DNA of 25,697 bases from JAGFIY01 sp964499285. Lineage in GTDB: Bacteria; Bacteroidota; Ignavibacteria; Ignavibacteriales; Melioribacteraceae. A program made the position numbers and the translations under genes. Below are positions 7,170 to 15,906 of this stretch, piece after piece. Under the pieces are notes generated by a model. It searched no databases and had not been told where the DNA came from. It worked only from the letters and a program-made list of their open reading frames with translations. The stretch is from the NCBI GenBank assembly GCA_964499285.1, contig CAZCLA010000038.1, forward strand, positions 1 to 25,697. The letters are read 5' to 3'. Position 1 is the first letter of the stretch; each line of letters starts with the position of its first letter.

Positions 7170-8160
7170 AAGCACATATTATTACTATCGGTGATGAAAT
7201 TCTAATCGGACAAACGCTTAACACTAACGCTGCATTTATTGGAGAACAGTTAAATTTAATATCCGTTGATGTTATTTCCTCCAGCGTTGTCGGAGACAGT
7301 GAAGATCTAATACTTNNNNNNNNNNNNNNNNNNNNNNNNNNNNNNNNNNNNNNNNNNNNNNNNNNNNNNNNNNNNNNNNNNNNNNNNNNNNNNNNNNNNN
7401 NNNNNNNNNNNNNNNCAAGGATTTAACAAAAATTGCAAAACAAACTCTTCTTATAATGACTACCGGAATTGCCGAATCTCATCTTTACGAAAAGTTGAGA
7501 GATCTTAATATACTTAAAGAAGGGGCAGCAATGGCTTACTTACCAAGCCAATTTGGAGTAAAGCTGAGATTGACCGTAACCGCCCCGAAACCCGATGAAG
7601 CAAAACATAAAATCACCGAGCTTGAACAGATTATTCGTTCAAAAATTGGAAGATACATTTACGGTAAAAATGAAGATGCAATTGAAAATGTTGTTGCAAA
7701 ATCATTGATTGATAGAGGATTAAGACTTTCGGTTGCAGAATCATGCACCGGGGGTTTGATAGCAAATCGCTTAACAAATTTTGCGGGAAGCAGCAGATTT
7801 TTTGAAAGAGGAATTATTGCATACAGTAACGCAGCAAAGGTTGAACTTCTTAAAGTCGACGAGGATTTGATTCAAGAGAAAGGCGCTGTAAGTCTTGAAG
7901 TTTGTTTACAGATGGCTGAAGGTGTTCGCGCTATTAGCGGCGCTGATATAGGTTTGGCTACTACCGGGATTATGGGTCCAACCGGTGGAAGCGACAAGAA
8001 ATCCGTGGGAACAGTCTTTATAGGAATTTGTGATGAAAAAGTTGTTACTGCGAGAGAATTTCATTTTGGTGACGATCGAATTTTAAATAAAGAAAGAACG
8101 TCACAAGCAGCAATTGAAATGTTGAGAAGAAATCTTCTCGGTATTCCATATGAAGGATAG
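7166..8160 (+). CDS. cinA: CinA-family protein / NMN deamidase, interrupted by scaffold gap
   Basis: The first 50 residues carry the MoaB-like start of CinA ('TIGDEILIGQTLNTNAAF'). After 100 N, the frame resumes one register later from about 7417 ('KDLTKIAKQTLLIMTTGIAE') and runs 247 residues to the stop. The C-terminal domain has 'VAESCTGGLIANRL' and 'TTGIMGPTGGSDKKSVGTV', the signature of the PncC-type nicotinamide mononucleotide amidohydrolase, with the Ser of AESCTGG as nucleophile. Full-length CinA proteins are about 410-420 residues, so some 110-120 codons are missing. The enzyme recycles NMN to nicotinate mononucleotide; the N-terminal domain is associated with ADP-ribose pyrophosphatase activity. 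It is coupled to pgpA and overlaps thpR by 11 bases. The gap is an assembly artefact, not evidence of a pseudogene. Confidence 0.92.
7316..7415. other. Assembly gap of 100 N inside cinA
   Basis: Exactly 100 N. cinA is in frame 2 before the gap (7166) and frame 1 after it (7417 onward), and about 350 coding bases are missing against normal CinA length. The N run is therefore a placeholder of unknown length, and all coordinates to its right are nominal. Confidence 0.97.
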
Positions 8161-8698
8161 ATTATTCGTCGCTTTAGATATTCCGGAAGAGATACTTGAT
8201 CAAATAATTAAAGTTCGTGACTCGATCTACACAGACTCCTCTCCTAAATGGGAAAAGAAACAGAAGTTGCACATTACCATAAAGTTTTTGGGTGAGGTTG
8301 AAAAGAATTTCTTGGATGAGATTGTTTCAGCATTAAACTCTTCAATAAAAATTAAAGTAAGTCTCCATCTAGAATTTGAAAAATTTGGTTTGTTTTATAG
8401 AGGGCAAAATCCTTCGATTCTTTGGTGCGGATTGAAAAAATCTAAGACTCTTTTTGAAATTGTTAAAAATATTGATTCGGAATTTCATAAATTGGGATTC
8501 AGAAAAGATTTCTTTAGATTTAAACCACATTTAACTCTTTTGAGAATTCGTGGCTATGAAAACATAAACTTGATTAAAAGATTTATTGATTACAAGTTAA
8601 ATGGATTTTCATTTATTGCCGATAGAATTTCACTTTATAAGAGTGAGTTAAAACCAAGCGGTTCGGTTTATACGAGATTAGAAAGTTTTGAAATATAA
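8150..8698 (+). CDS. thpR: RNA 2',3'-cyclic 3'-phosphodiesterase (LigT/ThpR family)
   Basis: 182 residues, the family's usual size. Two H-x-T/S-x motifs define the 2H phosphoesterase fold: 'HITIKFLG' (His41) and 'PHLTLLRI' (His127). The N-terminal 'RLFVALDIPEE' is typical of ThpR. These proteins open 2',3'-cyclic phosphates to 2'-phosphates and can act as RNA ligases in vitro; the physiological substrate is uncertain. The ATG lies 11 bases inside the end of cinA, and recA begins 13 bases after its stop. Neighbours on both sides deal with nucleotide recycling and DNA repair. Confidence 0.92.
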   Translation: MKDRLFVALDIPEEILDQIIKVRDSIYTDSSPKWEKKQKLHITIKFLGEVEKNFLDEIVSALNSSIKIKVSLHLEFEKFGLFYRGQNPSILWCGLKKSKTLFEIVKNIDSEFHKLGFRKDFFRFKPHLTLLRIRGYENINLIKRFIDYKLNGFSFIADRISLYKSELKPSGSVYTRLESFEI

Positions 8699-8700
8699 AT

Positions 8701-8707
8701 AAGGAGG
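8701..8707 (+). promoter_or_regulatory. Strong Shine-Dalgarno sequence of recA
   Basis: AAGGAGG four bases before the recA ATG is the best anti-16S match I found in the window; most other genes here have weak or no Shine-Dalgarno sequence. It fixes the recA start and suggests efficient independent initiation inside the polycistronic message. Confidence 0.75.
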
Positions 8708-8711
8708 AAAG

Positions 8712-9776
8712 ATGTCAACAGAAAGAGAAGCAAAATTGAAGATGCTTGAAGATACTATTTACAGCATAGAAAAAACTTACGGCAAAGGTGCCATTATGAA
8801 GCTCGGCGACGGAGTGGTAAACAAAGTTGCCTCAATTTCTACAGGTTCAATTTCATTGGACTTTGCACTCGGAATAGGTGGGTTACCTCGGGGACGAATT
8901 GTCGAAATTTATGGCCCCGAATCATCCGGCAAAACTACAATTTGTCTGCACACTATTGCTGAAGCTCAAAAAGTAGGAGGACTTGCTGCCTTCATCGACG
9001 CTGAACATGCTCTCGATGTGAATTATGCAAAGCGGCTTCACGTGGACGTGAATAATCTTTTAATTTCGCAGCCGGATTATGGTGAGCAAGCTCTTGAAAT
9101 AGTTGATACATTAATCAGAAGCAATGCATTGGATATAATTGTTGTTGACTCTGTTGCCGCACTTGTCCCGCGTAGTGAAATTGAAGGCGAAATGGGGGAC
9201 GCTCAAATGGGAGTTCAGGCTAGACTTATGTCCCAAGCGCTTAGAAAAATTACCGGTGCTGTTTCACGCTCTAGAACTTGTGTGATTTTCACCAACCAGC
9301 TTAGAAGTAAAATAGGCGTCATGTTCGGTAGTCCTGAAACTACAACGGGAGGTAACGCACTTAAATTTTACTCTTCTGTCAGAATGGACATTAGAAGAAT
9401 ATCGGCAATAAAGAACGGTGAAGAAGTAATCGGGAACAGAACTAAAGTAAAAATTGTTAAGAGCAAGGTTGCACCGCCATTTAAGCAGGTTGAGTTTGAT
9501 ATTCTTTACAATGAAGGAATTTCAAAAGCCGGTGATCTAATTGATTTATCAGTGGACAAAGGAATTGTCAAAAAAAGCGGTGCATGGTTTACATACGGAG
9601 ACGATCGATTTCAAGGAAGAGAACAATTCAGAACAAAACTTCTTGAAGAACAAGAATTGTACACTAAGTTGGAAAAAGAAGTTAAACTTAATTTAGGTAT
9701 GCTGGAAGAAGAAACCCCTGTTGAAGAAAATTCAAAGGAAGAAAAAGAAACAGGGGCAAAATCCAAAAAGAAATAA
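8712..9776 (+). CDS. recA: Recombinase A
   Basis: 354 residues. The Walker A 'GPESSGKTT' (68-76), the MAW region 'AFIDAEHALDVNYA', and the L2 segment 'TNQLRSKIGVMFGSPETTTG' are all intact. A Glu/Lys-rich tail follows from about residue 328. RecA forms ATP-dependent filaments on single-stranded DNA for strand exchange and stimulates LexA-type autocleavage. It follows thpR by 13 bases and precedes recX by one base. No obvious LexA box was seen in the 70 bases before it, so SOS control, if any, would act at the front of the array or on a promoter inside thpR. Confidence 0.99.
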   Translation: MSTEREAKLKMLEDTIYSIEKTYGKGAIMKLGDGVVNKVASISTGSISLDFALGIGGLPRGRIVEIYGPESSGKTTICLHTIAEAQKVGGLAAFIDAEHALDVNYAKRLHVDVNNLLISQPDYGEQALEIVDTLIRSNALDIIVVDSVAALVPRSEIEGEMGDAQMGVQARLMSQALRKITGAVSRSRTCVIFTNQLRSKIGVMFGSPETTTGGNALKFYSSVRMDIRRISAIKNGEEVIGNRTKVKIVKSKVAPPFKQVEFDILYNEGISKAGDLIDLSVDKGIVKKSGAWFTYGDDRFQGREQFRTKLLEEQELYTKLEKEVKLNLGMLEEETPVEENSKEEKETGAKSKKK

Positions 9777-9777
9777 A

Positions 9778-10410
9778 ATGCTTATAGAACGAATTGTCGC
9801 CAAAGGAAGAACTACCGAAATCATACTCCGAGACGGTTCTTCCTTTTTTATTAGCTCAGAATTGTTTGTTCAATCCGGATTAGCAATTGAACAAGATTTG
9901 AGCAGACAAGAAATCGAGTGGCTGAAACATCAGAACGATAAACGAACAGTGAAGCTATCCGCACTTTATTTCCTATCAAGAAGAGCACACTCACGATTCG
10001 AATTGGGATTGAAACTTAAAAAGAAAAAATATGATCCAAATATTATAGAAATTGTACTTGATGAATTGATTAGTGAAGCAATCCTTGATGATGAGAAGTT
10101 TGCAGAAATGTTTTTTTTAGAAAAGTTTGAAAAGAAAAGAAAGGGAATAAATATCATAAGAAAAGAACTGTTGGCAAAAGGAATTTCTAAAGATATTATA
10201 GATAATGTTATTAAAGATCATTATGATGAAGAACTAACAAAAATGAATATCAACTATCTAGCAGAAAAAAAAATCAAATCTCTTTCATACAAAAATTTAG
10301 AGCAATCTGAACTTCGAAACAAGGTAATTGATCATCTTCTTCGCAAAGGTTTTGAATATTCGGATATAAAATCAGTGCTGGAAAAAAACAACTTGAAATT
10401 TGATTTTTGA
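9778..10410 (+). CDS. recX: RecX-family RecA regulator
   Basis: 210 residues from ATG 9778. An upstream in-frame ATG at 9721 would add 19 Lys/Gln-rich residues lying inside the recA tail and is rejected, because the product then starts with sequence unlike RecX. The core 'ALYFLSRRAHSRFELGLKL' (first three-helix repeat), 'ILDDEKFAEMFF' and further helical repeats to the C-terminus match RecX. RecX binds RecA filaments and limits their activity. The gene starts one base after the recA stop, so recA and recX are almost certainly co-translated. Its Lys-rich composition fits the AT-rich genome. Confidence 0.93.
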   Translation: MLIERIVAKGRTTEIILRDGSSFFISSELFVQSGLAIEQDLSRQEIEWLKHQNDKRTVKLSALYFLSRRAHSRFELGLKLKKKKYDPNIIEIVLDELISEAILDDEKFAEMFFLEKFEKKRKGINIIRKELLAKGISKDIIDNVIKDHYDEELTKMNINYLAEKKIKSLSYKNLEQSELRNKVIDHLLRKGFEYSDIKSVLEKNNLKFDF

Positions 10411-10424
10411 ATTATTCGGGCTAC

Positions 10425-10452
10425 TTGACTATTTTTCAATTCTATTTATAAC
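10425..10452 (+). promoter_or_regulatory. Sigma-70-like promoter candidate before gcdH
   Basis: TTGACT (10425-10430), a 16-base spacer and TATAAC (10447-10452) lie in the 57-base gap between recX and gcdH. A start about seven bases beyond would leave a leader of only about 10 bases, short for a normal ribosome binding site. No terminator hairpin was seen after recX, so read-through is also possible. Confidence 0.4.
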
Positions 10453-10467
10453 TAAGCTTACGAAAAA

Positions 10468-11631
10468 ATGATAAACACTATAGATTATTTTAACCTCGAC
10501 AGACTTTACGAAAAAGAAGAAATATTTGTTCGCGATACCGTTCGAGAATTTGTTCAAGAAAAGATAAAACCTGTGATTGAAAAACATTATCTGGAAGGTA
10601 CGTTCCCATTCGACTTAATTCCACAGCTTGCCGAGCTAGGAGTATTTGGGATAACCTTACCGCAAAAGTATGGTTGTGCGGAAATGAATAATATTGTATA
10701 TGGACTTGTAATGCAGGAACTCGAACGAGGGGATAGCGGAGTAAGAAGTTTTGCTTCAGTTCAAAGCGGACTTGTTATGTATCCCATCTACGAATTCGGT
10801 TCCGAGGAGCAAAGGCAAGAGTGGCTTCCTTTGCTGGCAAGAGGTGAAAAGATTGGATGTTTCGGTTTAACCGAACCGGACTATGGTTCTAACCCCGGCG
10901 GAATGATTACCAGAGCGGAAAAAGTCGAAGGCGGATACGTTCTGAACGGTGCAAAAATGTGGATAACAAATGGAACAATTGCAGACATAGCAGTTGTTTG
11001 GGCAAAACTTGACGGTGAAATTTATGGGTTTCTTGTCGAAAAAGAATTCAAAGGCTTTTCGGCTCCCGAAATGAAAGGCAAACATTCATTGAGAGCTTCG
11101 ATAACAAGCGAATTGATTTTTCAAGATGTTTTCGTTCCTGAAGCAAATCTGCTTCCGAGTTCAAAAGGATTAAAATCACCACTAAAATGTCTGAATCAAG
11201 CTAGATATGGAATTGCTTGGGGCGTCGTTGGTGCTTTGATTGATTGTTTTCATACTGCTCTTGATTATTCTAAATCAAGAATTCAATTCTCGAAACCAAT
11301 TGCTGCTTATCAAATTACACAATCAAAACTTGCACAACTTGCAACGGAAATTACTAAAGCACAATTGATAAATTATCATCTCGCAAAATTGAAAGATGAA
11401 GGAATCGTTAAACACACACATATATCAATGGCGAAGAGGAATAACTGCGAGGTTGCACTTGACGGAGCAAGAATATGCAGAGAAATTTTAGGAGCAAACG
11501 GAATTTTAAATGAATATCCTGTAATGCGTCATGCTGCAAATTTGGAATCAGTTAAAACATACGAAGGAACACACGAAATGCATACACTTATAATCGGCGA
11601 AGATTTAACGGGCATTTCTGCATTTGACTAA
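10468..11631 (+). CDS. gcdH: Glutaryl-CoA dehydrogenase
   Basis: 387 residues of the acyl-CoA dehydrogenase family. 'GLTEPDYGSNPGG' (flavin site), 'LNQARYGIAWG' and 'TYEGTHEMHTLI' are specific to the glutaryl-CoA subgroup. The catalytic base is Glu366, and Glu86, Arg93, Ser97 and Tyr365 match the residues that in the human enzyme (Glu87, Arg94, Ser98, Tyr369) bind the distal carboxylate. The enzyme oxidises and decarboxylates glutaryl-CoA to crotonyl-CoA in lysine/tryptophan or aromatic degradation, passing electrons to ETF. No other gene of that route is in the window. guaB starts 18 bases after the stop. Only a weak ribosome binding site is visible. Confidence 0.93.
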   Translation: MINTIDYFNLDRLYEKEEIFVRDTVREFVQEKIKPVIEKHYLEGTFPFDLIPQLAELGVFGITLPQKYGCAEMNNIVYGLVMQELERGDSGVRSFASVQSGLVMYPIYEFGSEEQRQEWLPLLARGEKIGCFGLTEPDYGSNPGGMITRAEKVEGGYVLNGAKMWITNGTIADIAVVWAKLDGEIYGFLVEKEFKGFSAPEMKGKHSLRASITSELIFQDVFVPEANLLPSSKGLKSPLKCLNQARYGIAWGVVGALIDCFHTALDYSKSRIQFSKPIAAYQITQSKLAQLATEITKAQLINYHLAKLKDEGIVKHTHISMAKRNNCEVALDGARICREILGANGILNEYPVMRHAANLESVKTYEGTHEMHTLIIGEDLTGISAFD

Positions 11632-11649
11632 TGAATTTTGGAAATAAAA

Positions 11650-13128
11650 ATGAAAAATGAAAAATTTGGTTTTGAAGGATTAACTTTTGATGATCTCTTA
11701 CTATTGCCCGATAAGTCATCGGTTCTTCCTAGAGAAACTGATATTAGTTCAAGATTGACAAGAGAGATTACTCTTAACATTCCATTCTTATCCGCGGCAA
11801 TGGATACTGTGACTGAATCGGAAATGGCAATCGCAATGGCTGCTCAGGGTGGAATTGGCATTATTCACAAGAACATGTCGATTGACGCTCAAGCTGAAGA
11901 GGTAGATAAAGTAAAACGTTCCGAAAGCGGAATGATTCATAACCCGATCACATTGACAGCCGATAAAACAGTTGCTGATGCACTAGAATTGATGGCAAAA
12001 TATAAAATCTCCGGAATTCCGATCTGCGACAACAAAAACAAACTCATCGGCATTTTAACAAACCGCGATCTTCGTTTTGAGCCTAATCTTAAACTTCTGG
12101 TAAACGAAGTAATGACAAAAGAAAATTTAATAACTGCTCCCAAAGGTACAACTCTTGAACAAGCTGAAAAACTTTTGCAAAAATACAGAATAGAAAAACT
12201 TCCTGTTGTCGATAAAACCGGAACTCTTCGCGGGTTGATCACATTTAAAGACATTGCAAAAAAGAAAAAATTTCCAAATGCTTGCAAGGACGAACTTGGA
12301 AGGTTAAGAGTTGGTGCTGCTGTCGGAGTTACTAAAGATACAATCGAAAGAGTTGAAGCACTTGTAGAAGCTCATGCCGATGTGATAGTTGTTGATACGG
12401 CTCATGGTCATTCTGATGGAGTTATCAAGACAATTAAAGAAATAAGAAAAAATTTCAGAAATATTCAGCTTATTGCGGGAAATATTGTAACTGGTGAAGC
12501 CGCACTCGAACTGATAAAATGTGGAGTAGATGCAATAAAGGTAGGTATTGGTGCCGGATCGATTTGCACAACACGTGTTGTAGCAGGTGTTGGTGTACCG
12601 CAGATTACGTCCATAGTGAACGTATATAATGCGATTAAAACAAAAGATATTCCGATCATTGCAGATGGCGGTATCAAACAGACTGGCGATGTACCTAAAG
12701 CTATTGCTGCCGGTGCTGACACGGTTATGATCGGTGGAATGTTTGCCGGCGTTGACGAAACTCCGGGTGAAAAAGTACTGTTTGAGGGAAGAAGTTTTAA
12801 GGTTTACAGAGGAATGGGATCCATCGGTGCGATGAAGGAAGGAAGCAAGGACAGATATTTCCAGGATATGGAAGATGATATAAAAAAATTGGTACCTGAG
12901 GGTGTAGAAGGTCGTGTGCCTTATAAGGGACCGCTAGCCGATACAATTTATCAGTTTATTGGTGGTTTAAGAGCTTCAATGGGTTACTGTGGAGCTAAGG
13001 ATATTAAATCGCTCAAAACAAAAGCCAAGTTTGTAAAAATATCTAATGCTGGTTTAAGAGAAAGTCATCCCCATGATGTTCAAATAACTAAAGAATCTCC
13101 AAACTATCATTCCAAATACAGAAACTAA
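11650..13128 (+). CDS. guaB: Inosine-5'-monophosphate dehydrogenase
   Basis: 492 residues from ATG 11650, preceded by GGAAA at 11640-11644. An in-frame TTG at 11638 would add four residues but leaves no ribosome binding site, so the ATG is preferred. Two CBS domains span about residues 95-205 between the halves of the TIM barrel. The catalytic loop 'GAGSICTTR' places the nucleophile at Cys306; 'IADGGIKQTGD' and 'YRGMGSIGAM' bind the IMP phosphate. It converts IMP to XMP with NAD+, the committed step to GMP. The CBS pair usually senses adenine and guanine nucleotides. Glycosyltransferase and purD genes follow, the first after 11 bases. Confidence 0.98.
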   Translation: MKNEKFGFEGLTFDDLLLLPDKSSVLPRETDISSRLTREITLNIPFLSAAMDTVTESEMAIAMAAQGGIGIIHKNMSIDAQAEEVDKVKRSESGMIHNPITLTADKTVADALELMAKYKISGIPICDNKNKLIGILTNRDLRFEPNLKLLVNEVMTKENLITAPKGTTLEQAEKLLQKYRIEKLPVVDKTGTLRGLITFKDIAKKKKFPNACKDELGRLRVGAAVGVTKDTIERVEALVEAHADVIVVDTAHGHSDGVIKTIKEIRKNFRNIQLIAGNIVTGEAALELIKCGVDAIKVGIGAGSICTTRVVAGVGVPQITSIVNVYNAIKTKDIPIIADGGIKQTGDVPKAIAAGADTVMIGGMFAGVDETPGEKVLFEGRSFKVYRGMGSIGAMKEGSKDRYFQDMEDDIKKLVPEGVEGRVPYKGPLADTIYQFIGGLRASMGYCGAKDIKSLKTKAKFVKISNAGLRESHPHDVQITKESPNYHSKYRN

Positions 13129-13139
13129 ACGAAAATATT

Positions 13140-14423
13140 ATGTTCAAAGTCTTAGTTATTGCTTATTATTATCCACCGATGGGTTTAAGTGGAGTTCAGA
13201 GGACTCTGAAGTTTACAAAGTATATGAAAGAGTTCGATTGGGAACCAACTGTTATCACAACGGGTAGGACCGGTTATTATGCGCATGATTTGAGTTTGCT
13301 TCAAGAAGTTGAAAAGCATAAAATTAATGTTATTAGAACCGATGCTAAAGATATAAATTCGAGACTTGCTTCTAGGGGAACTGTAAAGATGCCCCGTGAA
13401 TTTATAAGGAAGATTTTAAGTTTTATAAGCAAGCTTCTCTTTGTCCCGGATAATAAAATTAGTTGGGCTAAAAAAGCCTACAAAGTTGCATCAGAAGAAC
13501 TCTCGAAAACTAATTACGATGCAATTTTCGTAACTCTTCCGCCTTTTTCGTCATTTCCGGAAGCTGTAAAACTTAAAGAAAAATTTAACATTCCGTTATT
13601 TGTCGATTACCGGGATTTGTGGGTTGGAAATCAATTTAATATATCTCCAACTCCATATCACAAGTACAAACATAAAAAACTCGAATATCATTCGTTAAGA
13701 ATGGCCGATAAAGTGATTACAATTAACCGAAAGACGAAGGAGCACATTCTAACAAAATATCCCTTCCTTTCATTTGAGGATATAGTTATTCTACCTCACG
13801 GATTTGATCCTGAAGATTTCGAAAAAAATCCTTCCATTAAAAGAGAAAAAGATAAATTAGTTATTACCTATACTGGAATATTTTACGAAAAAATAACTCC
13901 TAAATATTTTCTTCAAGCATTTAAACAACTTTTACTTGAAAGACCGGATATTGCAAAATATATCGAGCTTCATTTTGTTGGACATTTTCGTAAAGAAAAT
14001 CAAAAACTTGTGCGCAAACTGAAGATTCAAGAATATGTAAAGGATTTTGGGTATCTAAATCATTCAGATACTATTGTAAAGATTAATTCCTCAGATATTC
14101 TTTGGATGATGGTTGGTAGAGGGGAAAACTATTCTACAATAAGTACAGGTAAATTATTTGAATATTTTGGTACAAGTAAACCAATTATTGCTTGTGTCCC
14201 TGATGGAGCTGCTAAAGACGCAGCAAAGCAGTATGGCGCGTCGTTTATCGTTGATCCTGATGATATTGCTGGAATTAAACAAGTATTTATCGACATTTAT
14301 AATTTGTATAAATCGAAGAATCTCCCATCACCTAATGAGGATTTTGTTGCACAGCATGACCGAAAAATGTTGACAGAAAAATTAACTAAAGAATTTCAAT
14401 TTAAACTTAAGGAATTGGTTTGA
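13140..14423 (+). CDS. Glycosyltransferase, GT4-like (GT-B fold)
   Basis: 427 residues. The N-terminal 'VLVIAYYYPPMGLSGVQRT' is the typical opening of GT-B enzymes acting on cell-surface glycans, and the C-terminal 'STGKLFEYFGTSKPIIA' is the GT4-type nucleotide-sugar binding region with its conserved Lys and Glu. No membrane helix or signal peptide is evident, so it probably works at the cytosolic face of the membrane. Donor and acceptor are unknown. No other polysaccharide gene is near: it sits 11 bases after guaB and overlaps the purD start, so it is embedded in purine genes. Mannosyl- or rhamnosyltransferase would be a guess. Confidence 0.8.
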   Translation: MFKVLVIAYYYPPMGLSGVQRTLKFTKYMKEFDWEPTVITTGRTGYYAHDLSLLQEVEKHKINVIRTDAKDINSRLASRGTVKMPREFIRKILSFISKLLFVPDNKISWAKKAYKVASEELSKTNYDAIFVTLPPFSSFPEAVKLKEKFNIPLFVDYRDLWVGNQFNISPTPYHKYKHKKLEYHSLRMADKVITINRKTKEHILTKYPFLSFEDIVILPHGFDPEDFEKNPSIKREKDKLVITYTGIFYEKITPKYFLQAFKQLLLERPDIAKYIELHFVGHFRKENQKLVRKLKIQEYVKDFGYLNHSDTIVKINSSDILWMMVGRGENYSTISTGKLFEYFGTSKPIIACVPDGAAKDAAKQYGASFIVDPDDIAGIKQVFIDIYNLYKSKNLPSPNEDFVAQHDRKMLTEKLTKEFQFKLKELV

Positions 14424-15549
14424 ACGTAGTGGTTATAGGTTCTGGCGGAAGGGAACATGCATTAGCTTACAAAATTTCGCAAAGTCCTCAATTGGATTCG
14501 CTTTTTATAATCCCCGGAAACCCCGGAACCGAATCTATCGGGAAAAACATAGCGATAGACATTTCGCAAAAAAATGAAATTTTGAATTTTTGCAAATCTC
14601 ATGAGATTAAACTTGTTGTAATTGGGCCTGAACAGCCTCTTGTGGAGGGTCTTGCTGACTTTCTTAGAGCAAATGATGTTTCGGTTTTCGGTCCTAATTC
14701 TAATGCTGCAGAAATTGAAGGGAATAAAAGTTTCGCAAAAAATTTAATGAAACAGTATAATATTCCGACGGCATCATTTGAAATATTTAAAAACTCAGAT
14801 AAAGAGTCGGCATTAAAATATTTACATAATTCATCATTCCCGGTTGTTATAAAAGCTTCCGGATTAGCCGCCGGCAAAGGAGTAATAATCTGTGAGAATT
14901 TCGATCAAGCCGCAACTACTATAAATAATTTATTTGAAAAAAACATTTTCGGAGAATCAGGACACACCATAGTAATAGAAGAATTCATGGAAGGGGAAGA
15001 AGCATCAATATTTGCTATAACTGATGGTGAAAGATTCCTGATCCTGCCATCAGCTCAAGATCATAAAAGAATTGGTGATGGAGATACTGGACTCAATACC
15101 GGCGGGATGGGAGCNNNNNNNNNNNNNNNNNNNNNNNNNNNNNNNNNNNNNNNNNNNNNNNNNNNNNNNNNNNNNNNNNNNNNNNNNNNNNNNNNNNNNN
15201 NNNNNNNNNNNNNNACGGCAGTCTGGATACAAATTCTGTACATTACAATGGAGGAAGTTCTGTTTGTGTAGTAGCCGCTTCGGAAGGCTATCCCTCCACT
15301 TATGATAAAGGATTTGAGATTATGGGTTTGGACTCAAAATTTGAAGATGTTTACATATTTCATGCGGGAACGAAGAAGAAAGATAACAAAATTGTTACAA
15401 ATGGTGGTCGAGTATTAGGTGTTACATCTTACATTAAGAAAAATGATCTAACTACTGCGAAACAAAAAGTTTACGATTCTATTAATAGAATACACTTTAA
15501 TGGGATTGTTTTCAGAAAAGATATTGCAGATCGTGCGATAAAACAATAA
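14420..15549 (+). CDS. purD: Phosphoribosylamine-glycine ligase, interrupted by scaffold gap
   Basis: The start is TTG at 14420-14422, overlapping the glycosyltransferase stop, with AAGGAA at 14409-14414; it gives the classic 'VVVIGSGGREHALAYK'. The ATP-grasp 'SGLAAGKGVII' and 'LNTGGMGA' are visible before the gap. After 100 N the frame changes and continues from about 15217 with 'VCVVAASEGYPSTYDKG' and 'FHAGT' to the stop. Visible residues (about 231 plus 110) fall some 80-85 short of the usual 425 or so. PurD makes GAR from phosphoribosylamine, glycine and ATP in purine synthesis. It acts on the unstable product of PurF, whose gene lies at the right end. It converges on the HIT gene with a 6-base gap. 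Confidence 0.95.
15115..15214. other. Assembly gap of 100 N inside purD
   Basis: Exactly 100 N. purD reads in frame 2 before and frame 1 after, and about 240-260 coding bases of a normal purD are absent. The gap is a placeholder; the gene itself is probably intact in the organism. Confidence 0.97.
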
Positions 15550-15555
15550 TCTTAA

Positions 15556-15903
15556 TCAACCTGGAGGCCATTTCATTTGTCTGCCGCCCAAGAGGTGAAG
15601 ATGCAAATGATATACTTCCTGCCCGCCGTTTTTGCCGCAATTAAATACTAATCTAAAACCATCCTCTGAAATTTTTTCTTCTTTCGCTATTTTGTTTGCT
15701 GCATCAATCATTTTTCCAACCAGAATACCGTGCTCCACAGAATTTACGTCAGAGATTTTAGGAATTTCCAGCTTTGGAATTATTAAAATATGAACAGGAG
15801 CCTGAGGATTGATATCTCGAAAAGCTAATATTTCTTCGGATTCAAATACTATTTCTGCGGGAATTTCTTTGTTTATAATTTTCGAGAATATTGTTGTTCC
15901 CAT
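15556..15903 (-). CDS. HIT-family nucleotide hydrolase (HinT-like)
   Basis: 115 residues. The HIT motif 'VYHLHLHLLGG' places histidines at 99, 101 and 103, and 'HILIIPK' (38-44) is the usual partner strand. HinT-type proteins hydrolyse AMP-lysine and related purine nucleoside phosphoramidates; physiological roles vary. GAGGT lies about nine bases before the ATG. It starts three bases after the stop of the sigma-54 activator gene and is the last gene of the right-hand minus-strand series. Confidence 0.93.
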   Translation of the reverse strand: MGTTIFSKIINKEIPAEIVFESEEILAFRDINPQAPVHILIIPKLEIPKISDVNSVEHGILVGKMIDAANKIAKEEKISEDGFRLVFNCGKNGGQEVYHLHLHLLGGRQMKWPPG

Positions 15904-15906
15904 AGA

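Noticed and set aside
8641..8711. SOS/LexA operator before recA
   Set aside because: No palindrome resembling known LexA boxes was found in the region.
9721..9777. Longer recX start inside the recA tail
   Set aside because: The added residues are Lys/Gln-rich frame-shadow of the recA C-terminus and do not belong to RecX.
11638..11649. TTG start for guaB four codons upstream
   Set aside because: No ribosome binding site for the TTG; GGAAA is correctly placed for the ATG at 11650.
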